From positions 1 to 40,031 of the forward strand of contig JANLGW010000063.1 in the NCBI GenBank assembly GCA_024653965.1: a stretch of DNA of 40,031 nt. The letters are read 5' to 3'. This DNA is from Rhodospirillales bacterium (GTDB lineage Bacteria; Pseudomonadota; Alphaproteobacteria; Rhodospirillales; Magnetovibrionaceae). Both the position numbers and the translations under genes were made by a program. The stretch's first letter is position 1; each line of letters begins with the position of its first letter. Of the stretch, positions 7,573 to 15,890 are shown one piece after another. Below the pieces are notes generated by a model. It had not been told where the DNA came from, searched no databases, and saw nothing but the letters and a program-made list of their open reading frames with translations.

Positions 7573-8178
7573 TTGTCTGACGTTCAGAACGCCCATATTC
7601 CCTTGATTTTAGCCTCCGCTTCGCCGCGGCGGGTGGAGCTGCTGGCGCAGATCGGCGTGACACCGACGCTCATTATCCCCGCGCATGTGGACGAAACGCC
7701 CCTAAAAGACGAAAGCCCGCGTGAAGCGGCCAAACGTCTGGCGCACTTAAAAGCGCTGGAAATTCAAAAATCCCACCCGCAAGCCTGCATCCTCGCCGCC
7801 GATACGGTGGTGGCGGTGGGGCAGCGTATCCTGGGCAAGGCCGACGATGAAGCCCACGCCCGGCGTTATCTGGAGCTGCTGTCGGGGCGCAGTCACCGGG
7901 TGATCGGGGGCTTGAGTTTGTTGGCGCCAAACGGGCGCGAGGTGCTCAAAGCCGTCACCACCATGGTCACCTTCAAACGCTTAAGCCCTGCCGAGATCGA
8001 GGGGTACATCGCGTCCGGCGAATGGCGCGACAAAGCGGGTGCCTATGCCATTCAGGGCCGCGCCGGGGCGTTTGTCAAAAGTCTTAACGGTTCGTACTCC
8101 AACGTGGTGGGTTTGCCTCTGTTTGAAACGGCGGGCGCGTTGAAGGGTCTCGGTTTTGCTCCATCGGGTCTGATTTAG
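7573..8178 (+). CDS. maf: Maf-like nucleotide pyrophosphatase
   Basis: A 201-residue Maf/HAM1-like house-cleaning enzyme that hydrolyses non-canonical or pyrimidine nucleoside triphosphates. The family motifs are present: LASASPRRxELL at the N terminus, the VDETPL segment, LAADTVVAVG in the middle, and GAYAIQGRAGAFVxxLNGSYSNVVGLPL near the end. The start is TTG at 7573, preceded by GGGGGA about 6 bases upstream; no better start exists without losing the first motif. It lies 61 bases after infA and 16 before the ribonuclease gene, in a conserved housekeeping set. Confidence 0.94.
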   Translation: MSDVQNAHIPLILASASPRRVELLAQIGVTPTLIIPAHVDETPLKDESPREAAKRLAHLKALEIQKSHPQACILAADTVVAVGQRILGKADDEAHARRYLELLSGRSHRVIGGLSLLAPNGREVLKAVTTMVTFKRLSPAEIEGYIASGEWRDKAGAYAIQGRAGAFVKSLNGSYSNVVGLPLFETAGALKGLGFAPSGLI

Positions 8179-8194
8179 GGCCGGGGGAGCAACC

Positions 8195-9667
8195 ATGCCG
8201 ACGGATACCCTGATCGTTCGTAAACGTCCCGGTGAAATCCGCCTCGCTTTGCTGGATACCAAAAAAAATCAACTCAAAGATTTTGCCTTATACCGCGACC
8301 CAGCGGGCGGGCAAATGGCCCAGGTGGGCGAGGTGTATCTGGGCCGGGTGAAAAAAGTGCTGCCCGCCATGGAAGCGGCGTTTGTCGATATCGGCCAGGC
8401 GCGCGAGGGTTTTCTGGGCCTGTCGGATGCCCGCCCGTTACAGCAGATGGGTACCTCGGCGGTGCGTGACCGCATTTCCGATTATGTGCGTGAAGGCGAG
8501 GCCATTTGGGTGCAGGTGCTTGCCGAAGCCCGCGATGATAAAGGCGCTAAACTCAGCCGCCGCATTTCTGTCACCGGATCGTTGTGTGTGCTGACGCCGG
8601 GTGATCCGGGGGTGCGGGTTTCCAAGCGGGTGGGCGACGAAGTGGAGCGTAATCGTTTGCGCGCGGCCATTGTCGGCGCGCTGAAAGGTGGCGACGGCTG
8701 TGTGATGCGCTCGGGTGCTCAGGGTGCGCCTGAAACTGCGTTGCGGGGCGAGATCGAATTGCTGCGCGCCCGCTGGGCGGAACTGCAAGAGCGCGCCACC
8801 ACCGTCACGCCGCCGGCGCGGCTCAGCGCCGATGATCTGGCGCCGGTGCAGTTCCTCACCGAAACCGGGGTGGCGGGGCTGGGCAAGATCGTCGTTGATG
8901 ATTCAAGCCTAGCGGCGGCGCTGGCGGCGGAACTGGAAAAACTCGGTGTCGCCGTGCCGGGCGGGATCGAGCGTCATGTGGGCAATACCGATGTGTTCCA
9001 AGCGCTGGGCATCGCCGATGAAGTTGAGGCTCTGTTGCACCCGGGGGTGAAGCTGAAATCGGGCGGTTCGCTGATTATCGAAGAAACGGCGGCGCTCACC
9101 ACCATCGACGTCAACGCGGGCGCAAGCGCCGAGGGGCGCGGCGGGCGCGGTACGGATTTGGCCTTTGCCACCAATTTAGAAGCGGTGGTCGAGGCCGCGC
9201 GGCAGATGCGGCTGCGTAACTTGGGCGGCTTGATCGTCATCGATCTGATGGCGATGCAAGACGGTGTCGCCACGGGGCGGATCGTGACCGCGATGAAAGA
9301 AGCCGTGGCCCATGATCCGGCGGGGCCGAACGTGCTGGGCACCACCAAGGCGGGGCTGCTGGAGATCACCCGCCCGCGCCGCAGGCCGCCGCTGTCACAT
9401 CAGGTGCTGGGGCCGTGTCCGGTGTGTGGTTCGCACTTGGCCGAAGCGCCGCTGACGGTGGGCCTGCGCGCGCTCGATCAGGTGCTGGCCGAGGTGTGGG
9501 CGTCACCCGCCTTGATTCCGGTGTTGTTTGCGCCGACGGCGGTGGTTTTGGCGCTTAAACACGAAGCGCCTGACGCGCTGGATGAAATTGAAGCCCGCTT
9601 GGGCCAGGCATTGGATATGGTCTTGGATGATACACTGCCGCCCGGCACGTTTCGTATAAAGGGGTAA
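8195..9667 (+). CDS. rng: Ribonuclease E/G family endoribonuclease
   Basis: A 490-residue Rne/Rng-family single-strand-specific endoribonuclease for rRNA maturation and mRNA turnover. An S1-like domain is interrupted near residues 45-130 (GEVYLGRVKKVLPAMEAAFVDIG). Mg-binding Asp305 lies in TTIDVNAG and Asp350 in LIVIDLMAM; the usual second Asp of the IDFIDM motif is replaced here. The zinc-link CPVC is at Cys408-Cys411. There is no long C-terminal scaffold, so it is RNase G-like in size. The maf-rng-yacG spacing is tight (16 and 5 bases), indicating one operon. Confidence 0.93.
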   Translation: MPTDTLIVRKRPGEIRLALLDTKKNQLKDFALYRDPAGGQMAQVGEVYLGRVKKVLPAMEAAFVDIGQAREGFLGLSDARPLQQMGTSAVRDRISDYVREGEAIWVQVLAEARDDKGAKLSRRISVTGSLCVLTPGDPGVRVSKRVGDEVERNRLRAAIVGALKGGDGCVMRSGAQGAPETALRGEIELLRARWAELQERATTVTPPARLSADDLAPVQFLTETGVAGLGKIVVDDSSLAAALAAELEKLGVAVPGGIERHVGNTDVFQALGIADEVEALLHPGVKLKSGGSLIIEETAALTTIDVNAGASAEGRGGRGTDLAFATNLEAVVEAARQMRLRNLGGLIVIDLMAMQDGVATGRIVTAMKEAVAHDPAGPNVLGTTKAGLLEITRPRRRPPLSHQVLGPCPVCGSHLAEAPLTVGLRALDQVLAEVWASPALIPVLFAPTAVVLALKHEAPDALDEIEARLGQALDMVLDDTLPPGTFRIKG

Positions 9668-9672
9668 GACAC

Positions 9673-9903
9673 ATGAGCGACGAACGGGCAGCATCGGCCA
9701 AGGTGGTGGAGTTGAGCGCCGTAAAACAGGGCAAAAAGCAGCCCAAATGCCCCATTTGCGCCAAGCCCAGCGCGGCGGCGTTTCGCCCGTTTTGCTCAAA
9801 ACGCTGCGCCGATGTTGATCTCGGCAAGTGGCTGGACGAGGGCTATCGCATTCCGACGAATGAAATCCCCGGCCAGGATGGCGGTTTTGACGAAGAGGAT
9901 TGA
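9673..9903 (+). CDS. yacG: DNA gyrase inhibitor / zinc protein YacG
   Basis: A 76-residue zinc-ribbon protein. The four cysteines appear as CPICAKP and FCSKRC, followed by the family signature DLGKWLDEGYRIP. The acidic tail is typical. In E. coli the homologue binds GyrB and inhibits gyrase. It starts 5 bases after the ribonuclease stop, so it is the last gene of the infA-maf-rng-yacG set, with tRNA-Phe following. Confidence 0.93.
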   Translation: MSDERAASAKVVELSAVKQGKKQPKCPICAKPSAAAFRPFCSKRCADVDLGKWLDEGYRIPTNEIPGQDGGFDEED

Positions 9904-9911
9904 AAAAGGCA

Positions 9912-9941
9912 TTGGACAGGGGGGCCGGAATTTCCTATAAA
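9912..9941 (+). promoter_or_regulatory. tRNA-Phe promoter
   Basis: TTGGAC at 9912-9917 and CTATAA at 9935-9940 are 17 bases apart, ending about 32 bases before the mature tRNA. GC-rich bases between the -10 box and the start are common in stable-RNA promoters. Confidence 0.55.
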
Positions 9942-9972
9942 CCGGGCCGCAACCCAAGTTTTGTGCATCAAT

Positions 9973-10048
9973 GCCCGGGTAGCTCAGTTGGTAGAGCAGC
10001 GGATTGAAAATCCGCGTGTCGGTGGTTCAAATCCGCCCCCGGGCACCA
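9973..10048 (+). tRNA. tRNA-Phe (GAA)
   Basis: A complete 76-base cloverleaf. The acceptor GCCCGGG pairs with CCCGGGC. The D-arm is GCTC/GAGC, and the anticodon stem GCGGA/TCCGC encloses the loop TTGAAAA with anticodon GAA. The T-arm GGTGG/CCGCC carries TTCAAAT, and the CCA end is encoded. Its 3' part is repeated at 13442 and 17301, making this gene the apparent integration target of the two downstream modules. Confidence 0.97.
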
Positions 10049-10089
10049 TCATTCCAAACCCCTGGAACCTTTTGGTTTCGGGGGTTTTG
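10033..10089 (+). repeat. Direct repeat A: tRNA-Phe 3' end plus terminator (att-like)
   Basis: These 57 bases run from CCGCCCCCGGGCACC at the tRNA 3' end through the terminator to GGGGGTTTTG. They are identical to 13442-13498 over the full length. The overlapping 25 bases 10023-10047 are identical to 17301-17325. A perfect direct repeat that begins inside a tRNA and ends beyond it is the footprint left by site-specific integration at a tRNA gene. Confidence 0.85.
10056..10089 (+). terminator. Terminator behind tRNA-Phe
   Basis: AAACCCC (10056-10062) pairs with GGGGGTTT and the inner GAACC with GGTTTC around a TTTT loop. A short T-run follows. An identical copy sits at 13465-13498. Confidence 0.7.
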
Positions 10090-10210
10090 GTTTGGGTGTG
10101 TGGGTTCACACCATTTGTACCAGTAAAAGCAGGGAAATGGCCGTTTATGGTGGGAAAGCAGAACGCCGTTACGGTCGCCTGCGCGCCTGCTTTTAGCCAG
10201 GAGCGGACAA

Positions 10211-11761
10211 CTAGTCCCAACCCTTATTTGAACAGGTGCTACCCTTATTTAGATAGCAAACGGAAACGCACTTGCCGGAGCATAACGCTTTGTCGCCAAC
10301 ATAAATGGCGAGATTGAGGTCGTTCAAAACATTATGGGGGCGTATTGGGTAGATCATTTCTAGGTCTTCTGCCTTGTCCACCAATATCGAGGCGCCGCCG
10401 GAGACGGGGGTCCGCATCTTTAAAATGGGAAAAGGCTTGGCTACCCGATACAAGGGCGCGTTGGGTGCTGGAACCTGAATGACCATGTTTTTTAGGCCAG
10501 TCGTGTGCTTGGCCCGTTCACGGTGGACTTCAAGCGCAGGCGTTCTGTAACCCGATTCAAACTCTTCCATTTTCGCGGGGCGCAAATAACCCAGCCGCAC
10601 CAGTTCCTCGATGCTGGCTGTTCTCAGGAAGCGCTCGAAGTCAAGTTGTTGGGCGGCGGGCATTTCAAAAGCCCATTGAGAGATGACATCATCAGGCTTT
10701 ACCCGCGGTGCTTCCCAGCGTTCGGTAATGTTTACTTCCCCTTCTTGGGGTAGGGTGACTTCCAGCGCATTGGGGCGGTCGTAGTTGCGTGCGAGACGGA
10801 TTTGCCCCACCTCTTTGTGAGCGTCTACTCGATCTAGGGACCGACCCGTCACGCCTTTGAAAAAAGCATCGAAGTCCATCAGGTCAGGTCCTGCATCGTG
10901 CACGTAAGAATCATAGCCGCATGGCGTGTTGCCGTCTTTAGTTGAGAACATATGCACCGGCACGCCCCGCGGGACATTCGCGGCTACCTGGCGAGCAAAC
11001 CCCCACAGCAAAATGCCGTCTAACTTCGCGCCATCATCGAGCGCTATGTTCCAAACAGTGGGCTCGCGCGCCATTAGCACCAAGAAGATCGGCTTATTTC
11101 CCCTCGGGATGCCAACGTCAACCTGTGACACTTGGTAGGGGTAATCTTTGAATTTTAAAGCGGATGATTCGGCGGGATTGCGCAGCGCGAGACCATAGAC
11201 GAAAGCGTCCGATCCAACCCAATCTTGCTTGCATGATTTTTTAGGACGGAGGAGCTTTTCATACTTGGCTAAACGCTCGGAAACCATCTTGTGAATGCCT
11301 TCCGGGGTTTGTCCGTGCAATAGGGATGCCACCGATTCGAATAGGCGATGCTCCGAGGCACCGTAGAAGCGGACATCGGTGGGCTTGTATTCGACGTGGG
11401 GCGTTTGGCCAGACTTTTTTTCTCTGGTCCGCAGTTCCTCCTGCATTGCTAGCTCCATTTGATATTCTCTGGAAAAGTAATTGTATTCACGAGGTTGCAA
11501 GAGGTTCTTGGCTCGCTCTGCCTCCGACATACCGCCTTGTTGCAGTTGTGCTTCGAGATCCAAAAAATCCAAATCCTCGCTGAGGCGTGCCGCGTCCGCC
11601 AAAGATATCGTTTTTAAGACCTTTTGTGCGCTGGTCTTAATCGCTTCGGGTGAGCTGGCGTCGAATACTACAGCGCTGCTCTGCGCGGACGAGGGCAGTG
11701 GCAAAAGCGCAAGCCAGCAGCCGAGCATCATAGGCGCAAACGCAAGGATGGAATGTTTCAT
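10211..11761 (-). CDS. Secreted protein of unknown function, paralogue of its upstream neighbour
   Basis: A 516-residue protein with an N-terminal signal sequence (hydrophobic stretch to PSSAQS at about residue 28), so exported. The middle carries PIFLVLMAREPTVWNIAL, then a D.AKL pattern and ARQVAANVPRGVPVHMF. This is clearly homologous to PIILVLRGISPNIWNLEI and SQAVANLPSGVPIEFM in the adjacent gene. The N-terminal half is rich in charged helices (SEAERAKNLLQPRE). The C terminus is cysteine-rich (CSGKCVSVCY, then STC), possibly disulfide-bonded. Its start codon overlaps the upstream stop by 4 bases (ATGA), so the pair is translationally coupled. No family is recognised and no enzyme motif was found. 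Confidence 0.75.
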   Translation of the reverse strand: MKHSILAFAPMMLGCWLALLPLPSSAQSSAVVFDASSPEAIKTSAQKVLKTISLADAARLSEDLDFLDLEAQLQQGGMSEAERAKNLLQPREYNYFSREYQMELAMQEELRTREKKSGQTPHVEYKPTDVRFYGASEHRLFESVASLLHGQTPEGIHKMVSERLAKYEKLLRPKKSCKQDWVGSDAFVYGLALRNPAESSALKFKDYPYQVSQVDVGIPRGNKPIFLVLMAREPTVWNIALDDGAKLDGILLWGFARQVAANVPRGVPVHMFSTKDGNTPCGYDSYVHDAGPDLMDFDAFFKGVTGRSLDRVDAHKEVGQIRLARNYDRPNALEVTLPQEGEVNITERWEAPRVKPDDVISQWAFEMPAAQQLDFERFLRTASIEELVRLGYLRPAKMEEFESGYRTPALEVHRERAKHTTGLKNMVIQVPAPNAPLYRVAKPFPILKMRTPVSGGASILVDKAEDLEMIYPIRPHNVLNDLNLAIYVGDKALCSGKCVSVCYLNKGSTCSNKGWD

Positions 11762-13209
11762 AAGTTGCTCCCGTCCTTGATGAAGTAATAGCTGTTTGCG
11801 CTTCCGTCATCGTCCGGGATGGGAACGCCTTCGGGCACAATGATTCTGACACCAAATCCGGAAAATGCTTGTATATAGGGAGATGGCATGGCCATGGCCG
11901 TTGGTAATTTTATCGGCTCCAGCACAGTAAAGGCTTCGCCGGGCTTCAGGTGATGCGAGGGCGGCTTGGTGGAGACCAAATCCTTGTAAGCGGCCTCGGC
12001 TTTCATTTCCCAGGCACGGATATCTTCTGCCGTGGTATGACGCGCCTTACCCTGTTGCACCAACACCTCAAACCCTGCCGTCATGCCTTCGACCAGTGGA
12101 GCCTCGGAGAGATGGGCCAGCTCGCCCATCACCAGCATCTGGTCGCGGACAATGGGGGGAGGCGTCCAATCTTCCGAGGAAGCACTTGCACCATTCGGTG
12201 CAACGATGAAGCGATTTGGCGTAGGGAGAGCATTCTTGTCCCTATTGAAATAAATGGGGACCCCTCTCAAATCCTCCACCGGCCACGGCATTTCGGGTGC
12301 GGGCTGGCCACTGACATTGAGGGTCGCGCGGGTCAGATTTTCAGTAAAGGGGCGGCAGCTTTCACGGTACCCTTGACGATCAACCATGAATTCGATGGGA
12401 ACTCCACTGGGTAAGTTCGCGACGGCCTGAGACATGTAGGAGATAACGAAAACGGCTGCCAACTCAGCGTCGTCCTCGATTTCCAAATTCCAGATGTTCG
12501 GCGATATGCCCCGTAACACCAAGATAATGGGATAGGGGTGCCGTTTCACCAAAACGTCGATGCGCGTTGTTGCCTGAGGTTCTTTAGGAAAATGGTATTG
12601 CGGTTGTATGCCGCCTCTACCCGTGCCGAGCAGAGGGACGATCCGTGCGTTGGGTGCAATGTGTTCAAAGGAGCATGTTTTCTCGCCGAGCCTAAGAAGT
12701 GGATTGTTTCGCCTGGCTTCAGCCTGGTTGCGAAGGCGTGCCAACGCTTGCGCGGTGTGCTGGCGGGCTTCATCGAGCGTCAGGTTGTGCAGAACCCCAC
12801 CATACTTGCGGAATATGCTGGTGGCATCACGGCTCATGACAGCTTTGTCGCAAGGCGTCGGATGAGGAAGAAACAGCGAAACGGTGTTGTAAAAGGCAGG
12901 GCCGACCAGTTCCTTCAAGACCTTTTCAGTAAGGGATGGGGTAGACAGGGCCGATCGAACTTTGCCTAATATTTCCAAGTCTTGCGACAGCGCACGGATT
13001 TCCGCGTACGTGTGGCTTTCTCCCATAGCCTGCGTGCTCTTCAAAAAGTCACACAGACTTTCCCCGTTAAAGCGTGGGGTGTCCGCGCGTGCCGATGCGT
13101 ACGGTGCAATGGACACCACAACACAGGTTATCAGCATTATGCGGCTGGCCCATCGTCTGGACTTACAAGGCAGTCCAATTGCTCCTAATGCGATCATATC
13201 AAACACCAT
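11758..13209 (-). CDS. Exported protein of unknown function, first gene of paralogous pair
   Basis: About 483 residues from the ATG at 13209; ATGs at 13197 and 13137, or a TTG at 13266, are alternatives. A basic region (CKSRRWASR) followed by a hydrophobic stretch and YASARAD looks like a signal peptide cleaved after ARA. The central segment PIILVLRGISPNIWNLEI through VANLPSGVPIEF matches the neighbouring gene, showing duplication and divergence. GAGAGG immediately precedes ATG 13209, spacing too short to decide the start. It is transcribed first and overlaps the next gene by 4 bases. It lies entirely inside the tRNA-bounded module, and no function is recognised. Confidence 0.72.
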   Translation of the reverse strand: MVFDMIALGAIGLPCKSRRWASRIMLITCVVVSIAPYASARADTPRFNGESLCDFLKSTQAMGESHTYAEIRALSQDLEILGKVRSALSTPSLTEKVLKELVGPAFYNTVSLFLPHPTPCDKAVMSRDATSIFRKYGGVLHNLTLDEARQHTAQALARLRNQAEARRNNPLLRLGEKTCSFEHIAPNARIVPLLGTGRGGIQPQYHFPKEPQATTRIDVLVKRHPYPIILVLRGISPNIWNLEIEDDAELAAVFVISYMSQAVANLPSGVPIEFMVDRQGYRESCRPFTENLTRATLNVSGQPAPEMPWPVEDLRGVPIYFNRDKNALPTPNRFIVAPNGASASSEDWTPPPIVRDQMLVMGELAHLSEAPLVEGMTAGFEVLVQQGKARHTTAEDIRAWEMKAEAAYKDLVSTKPPSHHLKPGEAFTVLEPIKLPTAMAMPSPYIQAFSGFGVRIIVPEGVPIPDDDGSANSYYFIKDGSNL

Positions 13210-13248
13210 CCTCTCGCGAATGATAGCATGACGCAAACGCGAAGCAAT

Positions 13249-13327
13249 CCTAAGGCAGATGTGCAAACCGTCTGTTTTCGGTCAGAAGCAGACATTGGCG
13301 ATAATTCTCTCTGACGTCTGCCTTAGG
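13249..13327. repeat. Inverted repeat in control region of the paralogous pair
   Basis: CCTAAGGCAGA (13249-13259) and TCTGCCTTAGG (13317-13327) are perfect 11-base inverted arms 57 bases apart. The loop contains a second partial dyad, TCTGTTTTCGGTCAGAAGCAGA. The element lies just upstream of the minus-strand pair and inside the right end of the first module. The remaining stretch 13328-13583 contains direct repeat B and the GH3 leader, with no other gene. Confidence 0.6.
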
Positions 13328-13441
13328 TCTAATAGCGGTCAATAGGGTTTGGGGAAGTGCTGTGCAACCCCCTGCGCTCTGGTGCGTGGTTTATTTCCCA
13401 AACCTTTTCATAACGCGTTGAAAACGCAGAATTGTTATAGG

Positions 13442-13498
13442 CCGCCCCCGGGCACCATCATTCCAAACCCCTGGAACCTTTTGGTTTCGGGGGTTTTG
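13442..13498 (+). repeat. Direct repeat B: tRNA-Phe 3' fragment plus terminator
   Basis: A 57-base exact copy of 10033-10089. Only the last 15 bases of the tRNA body (CCGCCCCCGGGCACC) remain in front of the shared terminator, so it is a remnant and not a functional tRNA. The preceding bases (TTATAGG) differ from the intact gene. It separates the first module from the glycoside hydrolase module. Confidence 0.85.
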
Positions 13499-13583
13499 TC
13501 TGACCGTTGGCTGTTGCCGCCCTTGACTCTTGATGAAACATCTAGAGGATTTGACAGAGGATGGCCCTGAACGCAGGAATATG

Positions 13584-15857
13584 ATGTCGACACACAAACA
13601 GGAAACGATGAAAACGGCTATCGACGCGCTGATGGCGAAGATGACGCTGGGCGAAAAGCTGGGTCAGCTCAATCTGGTGACGTCGAACGTTCCCATCGAC
13701 CCCGAACGGGCAGACGACGTTCGGGCGGGGCGAGTGGGCGGCATGCTGGGCGGGCTGTTTCCCTGCACCTTCGGCGTCGATGGGCCTTCTGGTTTACGCC
13801 AAATTCAGGAGATTGCCGTTCACGAATCCCGGCTTGGCATTCCCTTGTTGCTGGGCTTTGACGTGATCCATGGTCATCAGACCGTGTTTCCCATACCCTT
13901 GGCTCAATCGTGTTCCTGGGATTTGGATCACATTCAAGCCGGTGCCCGTATCGCCGCGCGCGAAGCCAGCGCCAGCGGTCTCAATTGGGCGTTTTCGCCG
14001 ATGGTCGACATCGCGCGCGACCCGCGCTGGGGACGCGTGGCCGAGGGCGCGGGCGAAGATCCCTATCTGGGGTCCCGGGTCGCAGAGGCCATGGTGCGCG
14101 GTCTGCAAGGCGAAGATCTTGCGGCTGCCGACAGCATTATGGCCTGCGTTAAGCATTTCGTTGGTTACGGCGCGGTCGAGGGGGGGCGCGATTATAACAA
14201 CGCCGACATGAGCCCAGCCAGACTCCACGACATCTATCTGCCGCCGTTTCTCGCCGCGGTCGAGGCTGGGGCGGGATCGGCGATGCTGTCTTTTTCCGCG
14301 CTCAACGGACTGCCTTCCCACGCGGACCGGAACCTTATGGAGCAATGTTTGTCCGGGGTTCTTAAAGTATCAGACTTCGACGCCATTCCGGAGATGATCG
14401 CGCACGGCTTGGGCGATGAAAACGGCCAAATCGACGAAGATGATCCGCTGCAGACCCTGACCGAGCGCGCGCTTCGCGCCGGGGTTCAGATGGACATGAT
14501 GGGGCATGGTTACACCACGCGTTTGGAAAAGGCGCTGGCCGCCGGCAGGGTTACGGAGGCCGAAATCGATAGCGCCTGCCGCGCTGTTTTAGAAGCCAAG
14601 TGGAAATTGGGTTTGTTCGCTGAACCGTTTGCCCGCTTTGATCCAGAACGGGAGACCCGTGACATTCTGACAACGGGCCATCGCACCGTGGCGAGAGACG
14701 TTGCCGCGGATTGCTGTGTGCTGCTGAAGAACGACGGCGATTTGCTTCCCCTGAAAAGGTCCGGCCTGAACCTGGCCGTGGTCGGACCATTGGCGGACGA
14801 CCGGTGGAATATTCTCGGACCGTGGAGTTTCCAGGGAAATCCAGACCACGCCGTGTCGATCCTCGACGGGATACGGAACGTTGGCGGTGACGACGTCCGA
14901 ATTCAATGCGCCAAAGGGGCAAATGTGACGGAGGATCGGCGCATGGTTGAGTTGCTCAACTTTGCGGGTCCAAAGGTTTCCATCGATCCGAGGTCGCCCG
15001 CAGATCTCATCGCGGAGGCGGTCAGCGCGGCGCAAGACGCCGACGTCGTCGTGGCGGTGTTGGGCGAAGCCGCGGAAATGTCCGGCGAAGCCGCGTCACG
15101 CCTTGACATCGGCATTCCCGAAAATCAACGCGACTTGCTGATGGCTTTGCACCGGACGGGCAAACCGATTGTGTTGGTGACCCTCAACGGTCGCCCTCTG
15201 ACCCTTCCGTGGGAGGCCCAGAACATCCCTGCCATTTTGGTGTCGTGGTTTGGCGGCAGCGAGAGCGGAAATGCCGTTGCCGAGTTGCTGTTCGGAATCC
15301 GAGCGCCGTCCGGCAAGCTGACCACCACGTGGCCACGGCATGTCGGTCAGGTTCCGCTGTCATACGACCGCCCGACCACCGGCCGTCCCGGCGATCCGGG
15401 ACAAGACCCGGGCAAATACAGTACCCGTTGTTATCTGGATGGCCCGTCGACGCCCTTGTTCCCGTTCGGTTTTGGCTTGAGCTATACGACCTTCGCTTAT
15501 GGACCGGTGACGGTTGACAAGGCGGAACCCTGCGATGACGAGATCCTGACCGTTTGCGTCGATGTGACCAACACCGGGGGTAGGGCAGGGCGTGAAGTCG
15601 TGCAGATGTATGTCACAGACCCGGTGGCCAGCATGGTCCGTCCCGGCAAAATGCTAAAAGGGTTCCAAAAAATAAGCCTGGAAGCAGGGGAGACAAAAAC
15701 CGTCACGTTCACCCTGAGCCGCCAGGATTTGCAATTTCACAACCAGAACCTTGATCTGGTTTGGGAGCCGGGGCGATTTGTGATCGGTGTTGGCCCCCAT
15801 GCGCAAGACGTGCGGACCGTGACGGTTCGTTGGCGCGCTCGCGGTTTTACGGCGTGA
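13584..15857 (+). CDS. Glycoside hydrolase family 3 beta-glucosidase, BglX-like
   Basis: About 757 residues that hydrolyse terminal beta-D-glucosides. Domains in order: GH3 barrel to about residue 370 (KHFVGYGAVEGGRDYN; nucleophile Asp264 in VSDFDAI), GH3 C-terminal domain (VGPLADD; GEAAEMSGEAASR with the acid/base region), and a fibronectin-like domain (NTGGRAGREVVQMYV). ATG 13584 has AGGA 5 bases upstream; 13581 and 13530 are alternatives. No signal peptide is seen although E. coli BglX is periplasmic, so a cytoplasmic site is likely. Compared with BglX, about five residues including the conserved WGF just before the nucleophile strand seem missing. It converges on a GH1 gene 33 bases away. 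Confidence 0.92.
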   Translation: MSTHKQETMKTAIDALMAKMTLGEKLGQLNLVTSNVPIDPERADDVRAGRVGGMLGGLFPCTFGVDGPSGLRQIQEIAVHESRLGIPLLLGFDVIHGHQTVFPIPLAQSCSWDLDHIQAGARIAAREASASGLNWAFSPMVDIARDPRWGRVAEGAGEDPYLGSRVAEAMVRGLQGEDLAAADSIMACVKHFVGYGAVEGGRDYNNADMSPARLHDIYLPPFLAAVEAGAGSAMLSFSALNGLPSHADRNLMEQCLSGVLKVSDFDAIPEMIAHGLGDENGQIDEDDPLQTLTERALRAGVQMDMMGHGYTTRLEKALAAGRVTEAEIDSACRAVLEAKWKLGLFAEPFARFDPERETRDILTTGHRTVARDVAADCCVLLKNDGDLLPLKRSGLNLAVVGPLADDRWNILGPWSFQGNPDHAVSILDGIRNVGGDDVRIQCAKGANVTEDRRMVELLNFAGPKVSIDPRSPADLIAEAVSAAQDADVVVAVLGEAAEMSGEAASRLDIGIPENQRDLLMALHRTGKPIVLVTLNGRPLTLPWEAQNIPAILVSWFGGSESGNAVAELLFGIRAPSGKLTTTWPRHVGQVPLSYDRPTTGRPGDPGQDPGKYSTRCYLDGPSTPLFPFGFGLSYTTFAYGPVTVDKAEPCDDEILTVCVDVTNTGGRAGREVVQMYVTDPVASMVRPGKMLKGFQKISLEAGETKTVTFTLSRQDLQFHNQNLDLVWEPGRFVIGVGPHAQDVRTVTVRWRARGFTA

Positions 15858-15890
15858 TGCTGTTCGGCAGCTTCACGCAGACGTTGGTGA

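Noticed and set aside
9961-10317. 118-codon open frame across tRNA-Phe
   Set aside because: The first part is the tRNA itself read as protein (RVAQLVEQ type), and the rest overlaps the terminator and the end of the opposite-strand gene.
12538-12969. 143-codon frame opposite the secreted protein gene
   Set aside because: It is a shadow of the minus-strand gene, which has the signal peptide and a paralogue.
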